5,267 nucleotides of DNA from an uncultured Clostridia bacterium. GTDB lineage: Bacteria > Bacillota > Clostridia > Christensenellales > Aristaeellaceae. Positions 1-5,200 of this stretch are shown piece after piece. Position 1 is the stretch's first letter. Each line of letters begins with the position of its first letter. The stretch is taken from NCBI GenBank assembly GCA_934643535.1, contig CAKUCE010000219.1, positions 1 through 5,267 of the forward strand. Reading direction: 5' to 3'. The position numbers and the translations under genes are program-made. The notes under the pieces were generated by a model, which worked only from the letters and a program-made list of their open reading frames with translations, did no database searches and was not told the DNA's origin.

Positions 1-1
1 G

Positions 2-1150
2 GACGTGGGCGGACAAACCGTTCAGATGTATGTCGATCAAACTAACGGTAAAGGTTTTTCCGTTGTCGACCGTACCAGTACGAGTTACGAAATCGGAAGC
101 GCTTACAGTTCGGAAGCCTATAAAAACTGGCTGAGAAACAGCATCGGTTCCGGCTACTACTACGACAGCACCAATACGGACGGCTTGAAAGCGGCTTATG
201 ACCAGATTTTTCAGGAAATCAAAACGATCCACGAAACCAGCGCGTCGGCGATTTGGGTGACGAACGACCAGGTGCCCGTGCTCAGTCCGGGAACGGACGG
301 CGTGGAATTTATCGGCCTCTATACCAAAAACGGTCAGCTGGTGGGCAATAAGCTGGCGGGATCGAATGACGAAAACGGAGAAAACACAGCGTCGTTTGAC
401 CCAACCAAGTCGGATATTCAGTGGGATCTGAAAAAATCCGGCTATCGGAAAACCACGGACGGCAATCGGACGCTGTATGATTACGCCATTACCTACCGCG
501 TCCGGCTGAAAAACGAAAGCCCGGATTTTGTAGAAGGAAAGGTCTATGAGACCAACGGCGAAACCAAGCTGACGTATCAGACCATTGAGGAAATCAACGG
601 TCAGAAAAAAATATCGGAGGTCAAGAACATTGACTATCCCATCCCGTCTGTCAAAGGCTATCTGGCGGAATTCAGCTTCCTGAAAACCGATCGGGACGGC
701 AAGCCGTTGCCCGGCGCGGTGTTTACACTGGCCCATGATACGGAACGGTGCTCCATCTGCCGGGGAGATGGAACCAGCGTGACAGTCGGAAACTTCACGG
801 CTGAATCGGACGCGGAGGGCATGGTGCGCTTCGACAGAATTCCGTCGGGGCATCAGTACCGGCTGACCGAAACCGGCGTTCCGACCGGCTATCTGGACCC
901 GGAGGATACCTACGCGGTGACGGTGGCCTATGACGTTATCACCGTGACCGTGACGCACCCGGACGGCACGTCCGAAAATTGGGATGGGACAAAGCTGAAT
1001 ACCATCGTCAACGGCAGCAGGCCGCGCCTGCCCGATACCGGCGGAACCGGTCCCCTACTTTATACAATCGGCGGTATTGCCCTGATGGCAATCAGCCTTT
1101 TGTACGGTTGCGCGAAGAAACGCAGGCGCAGCCGGGAGTCCATCCGTTAA
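2..1150 (+). CDS. LPXTG-anchored pilus tip adhesin, VWA and Cna-B domains (5' end cut off by window)
   Basis: Probable tip subunit (adhesin) of the pilus, exported and covalently linked by sortase. The frame is open to the left edge (the codon before the GTG at 5 is GAC), so that GTG is an internal Val and the true start lies upstream. Residues are counted from nt 5. Residues 1-75 look like the end of a von Willebrand A domain (last helix near GLKAAYDQIFQEI); its metal-binding motif would be upstream. Residues about 85-215 form a beta-rich linker domain, and 222-337 a SpaA/Cna-B domain with a likely isopeptide triad K227, E289 (RLTET) and N336 (IVN). A CSIC pair (nt 749-760) lies in this domain. 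The sorting signal LPDTG is at nt 1028-1042, followed by a hydrophobic helix and the tail KKRRRSRESIR. The backbone pilin gene follows 76 nt later. The tip role is inferred from the VWA remnant and gene order; the anchoring signal is clear. Confidence 0.9.
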   Translation, partial: DVGGQTVQMYVDQTNGKGFSVVDRTSTSYEIGSAYSSEAYKNWLRNSIGSGYYYDSTNTDGLKAAYDQIFQEIKTIHETSASAIWVTNDQVPVLSPGTDGVEFIGLYTKNGQLVGNKLAGSNDENGENTASFDPTKSDIQWDLKKSGYRKTTDGNRTLYDYAITYRVRLKNESPDFVEGKVYETNGETKLTYQTIEEINGQKKISEVKNIDYPIPSVKGYLAEFSFLKTDRDGKPLPGAVFTLAHDTERCSICRGDGTSVTVGNFTAESDAEGMVRFDRIPSGHQYRLTETGVPTGYLDPEDTYAVTVAYDVITVTVTHPDGTSENWDGTKLNTIVNGSRPRLPDTGGTGPLLYTIGGIALMAISLLYGCAKKRRRSRESIR

Positions 1151-1154
1151 ACTC

Positions 1155-1178
1155 CAGGCGCTGACTGGACAGCGCCTG
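1155..1178 (+). promoter_or_regulatory. Intergenic hairpin between tip adhesin and backbone pilin genes
   Basis: A perfect 9-bp inverted repeat (CAGGCGCTG, 1155-1163; CAGCGCCTG, 1170-1178) with a 6-nt loop begins 5 nt after the adhesin stop. No T-run follows, so it is not a standard intrinsic terminator. It could be a weak attenuator, or an RNA processing or stabilising site that separates low adhesin from high pilin expression. The structure is seen; the function is inferred. Confidence 0.5.
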
Positions 1179-1209
1179 CAGCGGAACACATTTGGCACCC
1201 TATACACAC

Positions 1210-1217
1210 GGAGGAGG
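1210..1217 (+). promoter_or_regulatory. Strong ribosome binding site of backbone pilin
   Basis: GGAGGAGG ends 9 nt before the ATG at 1227. It is the best Shine-Dalgarno match seen in the window, fits the high output expected of a polymerised major subunit, and fixes the pilin start. Confidence 0.85.
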
Positions 1218-1226
1218 AAGAGGAAC

Positions 1227-2660
1227 ATGAAACGGGTCGTATCTACATTATTTGCGCTGGTGCTGGTGCTGGCGCTGGTGGGAACTGCGGCGGCTGCCGG
1301 AGAAGGAAGCATTACCATTGATAATGCGGTTAAGGGTAAGACGTATACCATTTACCGGATCTTTGACCTGGACAGCCATAGTGAGGATTACCAAGCGCTG
1401 AACTATAAGGTCAGTGCGAAGTGGGCGGCGTTTTTTGCGGAAGGCGCTGAAGGCTTGAATTACGTCGATATCGACGAACTGGGCTATGTGACGTGGAAAG
1501 AAAACGCTTCTGCGGCGGACTTTGCGGCCAAGGCGATCGCCTTTGCGACGGCCAATAGCATTGCCAACGACGGCCAGAAGACGGCTGATTCCAGCACGGT
1601 GGCGTTCACCGGTCTGGAGCTGGGCTACTATCTGGTGCAGTCTGATCTGGGCGCGCTGTGCTCTTTGGATACCACGATGCCCGATGTGGAAATTCAGGAA
1701 AAGAATAGTAAGCCTACCGCGAAAAAAGAGGTGGAAGAGGATTCTACCGGCAATTACGGTGATCATAACGATGCCGACATTGGCCAGAAGGTGAACTTCA
1801 GAACCACCATTAACGTGGTGGACGGCGATCCGAAAAACTACGTGCTGCACGATAAGATGAGCGAAGGTCTGACCTTCGATGCCACGTCTGTCAAAGTGGC
1901 TATTGGTGATACGAGTCTGACTGAAGGCACGGATTATACTCTGGTATCTCCCGGCCTGGACAATGGCTGCACTTTCGAGGTACGCTTTGCGGATGGTAAG
2001 CTGAAGCCCAACGACGTTGTGACCGTGACCTATTCCGCTAAGGTGAATGAGAATGCTGTGGTTGGCGGTACGGGCAACCCCAATGAAATTCATTTGAGCT
2101 ATGGCAACGACAGCAGTACCAGTACTACTCCCAGCGAGACCCGCACTTATGTTTGGGAGTTTGACGTTCTGAAGTACACCATGAAGGAGGGCACGCAAAC
2201 TCCTTTGGCTGGTGCGCAGTTCAAGCTGTACAAAGAAGTAAATGGCACCAAAAACTACGTCATCGTTGATGCCAACAATAAGGTGACCGGCTGGACGGAT
2301 AAGAAGGACGAGGGGAGCCTTTTTGAGACCCCTGCCTCTGGTAAATTCGAGATCATCGGTCTGGATGCCGACACCTACTATCTGGAAGAGATCCAGGCTC
2401 CTGCCGGCTATAACATGCTGAAAGACCCCGTTAAGGTGGTTATCACTGCGACGATCGATCAGACGACCAAGGTTGGTACGGCTACTGTGACCTACGGAAA
2501 CGGCGCTACCGGTACTGTGGAAATCGAAAATAATACCGGCACGGAGCTGCCCTCCACCGGCGGTATCGGCACCACCGTCTTCTACGTGATCGGCGGTCTG
2601 CTCATGGCTGTGGCCGTGGTGCTGCTGGTGACCAAGAAGAAAATGTCCGCCACGAAGTAA
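1227..2660 (+). CDS. Major (backbone) pilin, isopeptide-forming fimbrial protein with LPSTG sorting signal
   Basis: Backbone subunit polymerised head to tail by a class C sortase. The 477-aa length is usual for the family. The signal peptide is residues 1 to about 24 (basic MKR, hydrophobic core, AAAA). Residues 25-155 form the N-terminal domain. Residues about 163-305 match the fimbrial isopeptide D2 domain, with likely partners K166 or K167 and N294 (LSYGN). Residues 308-436 form a Cna-B/SpaA domain: K316 (FDVLK), E388 in an E-box reading YYLEEIQAPAGY, and N435/N436 just before the sorting signal. The usual YPKN pilin motif is replaced at the D1/D2 junction by QEKN, making K159 the candidate cross-linking lysine. 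LPSTG is residues 441-445 (nt 2547-2561), then a helix (451-468) and the tail TKKKMSATK. The next gene is its probable polymerising sortase. Lysine codons favour AAG, unlike the adhesin gene, consistent with high expression. Domain pairings are inferred by alignment from memory. Confidence 0.95.
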   Translation: MKRVVSTLFALVLVLALVGTAAAAGEGSITIDNAVKGKTYTIYRIFDLDSHSEDYQALNYKVSAKWAAFFAEGAEGLNYVDIDELGYVTWKENASAADFAAKAIAFATANSIANDGQKTADSSTVAFTGLELGYYLVQSDLGALCSLDTTMPDVEIQEKNSKPTAKKEVEEDSTGNYGDHNDADIGQKVNFRTTINVVDGDPKNYVLHDKMSEGLTFDATSVKVAIGDTSLTEGTDYTLVSPGLDNGCTFEVRFADGKLKPNDVVTVTYSAKVNENAVVGGTGNPNEIHLSYGNDSSTSTTPSETRTYVWEFDVLKYTMKEGTQTPLAGAQFKLYKEVNGTKNYVIVDANNKVTGWTDKKDEGSLFETPASGKFEIIGLDADTYYLEEIQAPAGYNMLKDPVKVVITATIDQTTKVGTATVTYGNGATGTVEIENNTGTELPSTGGIGTTVFYVIGGLLMAVAVVLLVTKKKMSATK

Positions 2661-2683
2661 GGCGTAAAACGGCATGCTGCCTG

Positions 2684-2708
2684 CCGGGCAGGGAAACGCC
2701 CTGCCCGG
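2684..2708 (+). promoter_or_regulatory. GC-rich hairpin downstream of pilin gene
   Basis: A perfect 10-bp stem (CCGGGCAGGG, 2684-2693; CCCTGCCCGG, 2699-2708) with loop AAACG starts 23 nt after the pilin stop. No U-tract follows. Together with the larger hairpin just downstream it probably protects the 3' end of the pilin message or lowers read-through into the sortase gene. Confidence 0.6.
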
Positions 2709-2711
2709 AGC

Positions 2712-2761
2712 GGTATGCCCTCCCGAGAAAGGAAAAAACGCCTTTCTCGGGAGGGCATACC
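2712..2761 (+). promoter_or_regulatory. Perfect 21-bp hairpin between pilin and sortase C genes
   Basis: Positions 2712-2732 are exactly complementary to 2741-2761, with an 8-nt loop AAAAAACG. This is the longest perfect inverted repeat I found here. There is no T-run after it (CGGAGCCC follows), so a processing, stabilising or partial-termination element fits better than a full terminator. Its 3' edge is 23 nt from the sortase ATG. Perfect arms also occur in small palindromic repeats, so a mobile origin is possible. Confidence 0.7.
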
Positions 2762-2774
2762 CGGAGCCCTTTAG
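2715..2774 (+). CDS. Possible 19-codon leader ORF spanning the hairpin (speculative)
   Basis: ATG at 2715 opens a frame for MPSRERKKRLSREGIPGAL, ending at TAG 2772-2774. That stop lies inside the Shine-Dalgarno region of the sortase C gene, 10 nt before its ATG. GGAG at 2707-2710 could serve as a ribosome site with a short 4-nt gap, though its first two bases sit in the preceding stem. If translated, ribosomes would melt the 21-bp hairpin and end next to the sortase start, coupling the two. Short frames like this also arise by chance in GC-rich palindromes, and no homologue is recognised. Confidence 0.2.
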   Translation: MPSRERKKRLSREGIPGAL

Positions 2775-2778
2775 GGAG
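2773..2778 (+). promoter_or_regulatory. Ribosome binding site of sortase C gene
   Basis: AGGGAG ends 6 nt before the ATG at 2785. It overlaps a short palindrome (CCCTTTAGGG, 2767-2776) that could weakly mask it, and it supports this start over later Met codons. Confidence 0.7.
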
Positions 2779-2784
2779 TAGAGA

Positions 2785-3618
2785 ATGAAGAAACATCTGT
2801 CGACCATCCTGCTGGTGGCGGTGTTCCTGCTGGGCATGTGTATTCTGCTGTATCCGACGGTGAGCGACTACTGGAACTCGCTGCACCAGACCCGCGCCAT
2901 CGGCGCTTACGAGGATACGCTGGCCAATATGACCCAGAAGGATTACACCGCGTATTTCGAAGCCGCCGATGCGTACAACGCCGCGCTGGCCGGACTGGCC
3001 TTTCCGCTGGCGGAGTATCAAAGCCTGTCCGAGCGCCCGGAATTGTCCCCCTATGAGGAGCTGCTGGACGTAAACGGCGCAGGGATTATGGGCTATATCG
3101 ACATTGACGCGATCGGCGTGGAACTGCCTGTTTACCACGGAACCGACCCCAGTGTACTGAATATCGCCGTGGGGCATTTGCAGGGCAGCAGCCTGCCGGT
3201 GGGCGGCGAGAGCACCCACTGCGTGCTTTCCGCGCACCGCGGCCTGCCTAGCGCCCGGCTGTTTACCGATCTGGATCGCCTGAAGGAAGGCGATACCTTC
3301 ACCCTGAGCGTCCTCAACCGCCTGCTGACCTACGAGATCGATCAGATATTGATCGTGAAGCCGGAAGAGGTGGACGCGCTGGCCATCGAGCCGGGGCAGG
3401 ATCTGTGCACGCTGGTCACCTGCACCCCCTACGGCATTAACAGCCACCGGCTGCTGGTGCGGGGCCATCGGGTGGAAAACGCCAAGGAAAAGCCCGTCAT
3501 TTTTGTCCCGGCAGATATGGTGCAGATCGACCCGCTGGTGGTCACGCCGATCGTGGCCGCGCCCATGCTGCTGGTGCTGCTGATCTTCCTGCTGATCCGA
3601 TATCGAAAAAGGAGCTGA
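2785..3618 (+). CDS. Class C sortase (pilin polymerase)
   Basis: Membrane transpeptidase that cleaves LPXTG between Thr and Gly and joins pilins through a lysine side chain. At 277 aa it has the class C layout: N-terminal membrane helix (about 6-24), extracellular region with an Ala-rich helical stretch (40-70), sortase barrel, and a second helix at the C-terminus (about 250-271) ending RYRKRS. Family landmarks are ELPVYHGT, GHLQGSSLPVGG, catalytic H151 in SAHRGLPSARLF, catalytic C213 in TLVTCTPYG and R222 in INSHRLLVRG. The Asp-Pro-aromatic lid motif of streptococcal enzymes is not visible in residues 55-95, which read AFPLAEYQSLSERPELSPY in their centre, so the active-site lid is different or absent. 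It follows the backbone pilin across a structured spacer and is 5 nt from the minor pilin gene, so it probably acts on both. Class assignment is firm; substrate choice is inferred from position. Confidence 0.97.
   Translation: MKKHLSTILLVAVFLLGMCILLYPTVSDYWNSLHQTRAIGAYEDTLANMTQKDYTAYFEAADAYNAALAGLAFPLAEYQSLSERPELSPYEELLDVNGAGIMGYIDIDAIGVELPVYHGTDPSVLNIAVGHLQGSSLPVGGESTHCVLSAHRGLPSARLFTDLDRLKEGDTFTLSVLNRLLTYEIDQILIVKPEEVDALAIEPGQDLCTLVTCTPYGINSHRLLVRGHRVENAKEKPVIFVPADMVQIDPLVVTPIVAAPMLLVLLIFLLIRYRKRS
3606..3614 (+). promoter_or_regulatory. Ribosome binding site of minor pilin, inside the end of sortase C
   Basis: AAAAAGGAG lies in the last codons of the sortase gene, 9 nt before the ATG at 3624. 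It supports that start and suggests translational coupling across the 5-nt gap. Confidence 0.75.
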
Positions 3619-3623
3619 AACCT

Positions 3624-4319
3624 ATGAAAAGGAAAACGCTTCTGCGCGGCCTTCTGCTCGCGCTGCTGATCTGCCTGCTGCTGTGCCCGGCAGCGATGGC
3701 CGATGAAGCCGATCTGAGCCGCAACGGCTCCATTACCCTGAACCTGACCGACAGCAAGGGCAACGCCGCGTCCGGCGGCGAGTTCTGGCTGTTCCGCGTG
3801 GGTGATCCCGTGGTCCGCAACAGCAACCTGTGCTTCGAGCTGACGGACGCTTTTGCCCCGACCGGCGTTTCGCTGGAGGATCTGAATTCCAGCGCCGTGG
3901 CGGAAACGCTGGCAGCGTATGCGCAGCAGCATTCCGGCCTGCGCCTGCAAAGCCGGAGCGCCGACCGAAACGGCCGTGTGGTGTTCTCCCGGGTCCCCTG
4001 CGGTCTGTATCTGGTGATGCAGAAAGCGCCTGCTTCCGGCTATGGATTCGAGCGGATGAGCGCTTTTGTGGCGACGATTCCCATGACGAACGAAAGCGGG
4101 ACCGGCTGGGACTATGACGTGACCGCTAAACCCAAGGTGGAAAAGAAGCCCACGCCCACCCCCACCAGAACGCCAGGGCCTTCTACTACGCCGCCCCGGG
4201 ATACCAAGCTGCCGCAGACCGGCCTTCTGATGTGGCCCGTGCTGGCGCTGGCCGGATTGGGTGTGGCGCTGTTCGCGCTGGGCTGGTTCCTTCGTTTTAC
4301 GGGAAAACGGCATGAGTAG
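3624..4319 (+). CDS. Minor pilin, probable base/anchor subunit, LPQTG sorting signal
   Basis: Small exported pilus subunit. The signal peptide covers residues 1-26 (MKRKTLLRG, a Leu-rich core, then AMA before DEA). Residues about 33-168 form one beta-rich domain that begins NGSITLNLTDSKG and holds a Cna-B-like RVPCGLYLVMQKAPASGYGF segment, though with Gln-Lys where the usual E-box Glu would fall. C70 and C126 are its only cysteines past the signal peptide and could pair. A Pro/Thr-rich stalk (residues 171-194, KPTPTPTRTPGPSTTPP) precedes LPQTG (196-200; nt 4209-4223), a membrane helix and tail RFTGKRHE. A proline-rich tail before LPXTG is typical of base pilins such as SpaB/EbpB/GBS150, which end the fibre at the cell wall. 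Its gene overlaps that of a second sortase, which fits a wall-anchoring partnership. Base role is inferred; sorting signal and export are clear. Confidence 0.87.
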   Translation: MKRKTLLRGLLLALLICLLLCPAAMADEADLSRNGSITLNLTDSKGNAASGGEFWLFRVGDPVVRNSNLCFELTDAFAPTGVSLEDLNSSAVAETLAAYAQQHSGLRLQSRSADRNGRVVFSRVPCGLYLVMQKAPASGYGFERMSAFVATIPMTNESGTGWDYDVTAKPKVEKKPTPTPTRTPGPSTTPPRDTKLPQTGLLMWPVLALAGLGVALFALGWFLRFTGKRHE

Positions 4320-4995
4320 CAGGCAGAACAAATTCAGAAAGAAAACCGGCACGGTCTGTATGATTCTGGGGGCGCTGCTTTTGCTGGGCGCGGCGGCGCT
4401 GATTTATCAGAATCAGCGGGAAGAAGCCGCGGCTGGGCAGGAAGCCGCCGCCGTGCTGGAACAGCTTCAGGCGGAGCTGAACGCCGAGGGAGCAGGGCTG
4501 ATCCTGCCGGAAAGCACCGCCGCGGACGGAGCGCTTTCGGTCACGCCGTCACCCGAACAGACGGAAGCCTCCGACAGCGACCCTCTTCCCGAAATGCCTA
4601 CGCTGACCATCGGCGGGCAAAAATATATCGGCTATCTGGAGCTGCCCACGCTGGGACTGACCCTACCCATCATGAGCAGTTGGAGCTATTCCAAGCTGCG
4701 TATCGCACCCTGCCGCTATTGGGGCAGCGTCTACGACAATTCCATGGTGATTCTCGGCCACAACTATCTGGATCATTTCGGTCGTCTGAAAAGTCTGGAA
4801 TTGGGCGATCCCATCCAATTTGTGGATGCGGACGGCAATATTTACCGCTATGAAGTCGTTCAGCAGGAAACCCTCGAAAAGACCGACGTGGACGCGATGC
4901 TGGACAGTCCCTACGATCTGACCCTTTTCACCTGCGCTCACGGCGGCGAGCGCCGCATCACCGTCCGAGCTCGAGCAAGGGGTAGTACCCCTTGA
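4312..4995 (+). CDS. Second sortase, single-pass, probable class D-like (housekeeping/wall-anchoring type)
   Basis: Cysteine transpeptidase of 227 aa, likely linking the base pilin to peptidoglycan. A cytoplasmic MSSRQNKFRKK start, membrane helix (about 13-32), an Ala/Glu/Gln-rich and acidic linker (35-98), then the catalytic domain: YIGYLELPTLGLTLPI, IAPCRYWGS, H150 in ILGHNYLDHFG, C208 in LTLFTCAHGG, and R215 in ERRITVRA. There is no C-terminal membrane helix, unlike class C. ATG 4312 is chosen over the in-frame GTG at 4261 because the latter would add 17 residues lying wholly within the preceding gene, and the basic stretch plus helix gives a proper N-terminus. It overlaps the minor pilin gene by 8 nt (ATGAGTAG), with only a weak GGGA upstream, so translation is probably coupled. 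The last residues, ARARGSTP, are encoded by a palindrome and look unlike the usual VRC-type ending. Sortase identity is firm; class and partner are inferred. Confidence 0.92.
   Translation: MSSRQNKFRKKTGTVCMILGALLLLGAAALIYQNQREEAAAGQEAAAVLEQLQAELNAEGAGLILPESTAADGALSVTPSPEQTEASDSDPLPEMPTLTIGGQKYIGYLELPTLGLTLPIMSSWSYSKLRIAPCRYWGSVYDNSMVILGHNYLDHFGRLKSLELGDPIQFVDADGNIYRYEVVQQETLEKTDVDAMLDSPYDLTLFTCAHGGERRITVRARARGSTP
4976..4994 (+). repeat. Palindrome overlapping the sortase stop codon
   Basis: CAAGGGGTA, one G, then TACCCCTTG: a perfect 9-nt inverted repeat, foldable as a 7-bp stem with loop TAGTA. It encodes the final residues of the second sortase and supplies the first two bases of its TGA (4993-4995). 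No T-run follows. It may be the first part of the repeat-rich element that continues to about 5200. Confidence 0.7.
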
Positions 4996-5002
4996 CCCCG
5001 GA

Positions 5003-5023
5003 CTGCGCGCCGTTGGCGCGCAG
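5003..5023 (+). repeat. GC-rich hairpin downstream of the operon
   Basis: CTGCGCGCC (5003-5011) pairs perfectly with GGCGCGCAG (5015-5023) across a GTT loop. It is 7 nt after the sortase stop, lacks a T-run, and is the second of a row of hairpins. Function unknown; it could act as an mRNA 3' barrier or be part of a palindromic repeat. Confidence 0.65.
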
Positions 5024-5043
5024 GGCACTAGCGGGACATGGAA

Positions 5044-5090
5044 GTTGGCTTCGGAGTTACCGCCGCTCGGCAGAGGGCCTCGCGGCTCGC
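5044..5090 (+). repeat. Direct repeat unit 1, hairpin-forming
   Basis: Starts GTTGGC and contains ACCGCC..TCGGC...GGGCCTC..GGCTCGC. From 5059 to 5090 it matches 5128-5159 at 25 of 32 positions without gaps. It folds with an outer 5-bp stem (GCCGC 5062-5066 with GCGGC 5082-5086), a TC/TC internal loop and an inner 3-bp stem (GGC 5069-5071 with GCC 5077-5079). Four of its seven differences from unit 2 preserve pairing. Confidence 0.7.
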
Positions 5091-5113
5091 GGGTCTGGTG
5101 CGATTTTCTGTTT

Positions 5114-5159
5114 GTTGGCGAGTACAGACCGCCATTCGGCGATGGGCCTCATGGCTCGC
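5114..5159 (+). repeat. Direct repeat unit 2, hairpin-forming
   Basis: Second copy of the same element, about 69 nt downstream, again starting GTTGGC. The outer stem is GCCAT (5131-5135) with ATGGC (5151-5155), with the same TC/TC internal loop and the inner GGC (5138-5140) and GCC (5146-5148). The other differences from unit 1 within the 32-nt core lie in the apical loop. Unit 2 abuts the terminator stem. Confidence 0.7.
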
Positions 5160-5160
5160 T

Positions 5161-5200
5161 AAAAAATGCCAGCGTGGATTTGAAACCGCGCTGGCATTTT
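5161..5200. terminator. Bidirectional-looking intrinsic terminator
   Basis: AAAATGCCAGCG (5163-5174) pairs perfectly with CGCTGGCATTTT (5189-5200); pairing can extend three more pairs (one a G-U wobble) to leave an 8-nt loop. A run of six A precedes and four T end the stem, so it can work for the pilus operon on + and, with a longer U-tract, for a gene entering from the right on -. No such gene is visible within the window. Confidence 0.75.

Noticed and set aside
5..7. GTG as the true start of the first gene
   Set aside because: The frame is open to the left edge, the protein would begin in the middle of a VWA domain, and there would be no signal peptide.
1192..1206. TTGGCA and TATACA as a promoter for the pilin gene
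   Set aside because: They are only 3 nt apart, no -35 lies at proper distance from TATACA, and the predicted transcript would begin in the ribosome site.
2712..2761. Standard intrinsic terminator after the pilin gene
   Set aside because: No T-run follows the stem on the + strand, and the short downstream distance to the sortase gene without a visible promoter argues for read-through.
1248..2837. Long open frame (529 codons) on the - strand across the pilin gene
   Set aside because: It is antisense to a gene with clear signal peptide, domains and LPSTG; the translation is of low complexity with no recognisable domain. Long antisense frames are common opposite GC-rich genes.
3675..3686. Lipobox-like LLLC in the minor pilin signal peptide
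   Set aside because: The residue before Cys is Leu, not Gly/Ala/Ser, and a normal signal peptidase I site (AMA before DEA) follows.
4261..4311. Longer start (GTG) for the second sortase
   Set aside because: The extra 17 residues lie wholly inside the minor pilin's membrane-segment coding sequence and add no sensible N-terminal feature; ATG 4312 gives a normal basic start plus membrane helix.
2602..4352. Two - strand open frames (2602-3468 and 3429-4352) across sortase C and the minor pilin
   Set aside because: Opposite well-supported genes, no recognisable motifs or ribosome sites; best seen as shadows.
5044..5159. CRISPR array
   Set aside because: Only two diverged copies with no uniform repeat, no further units, and no cas-like gene.
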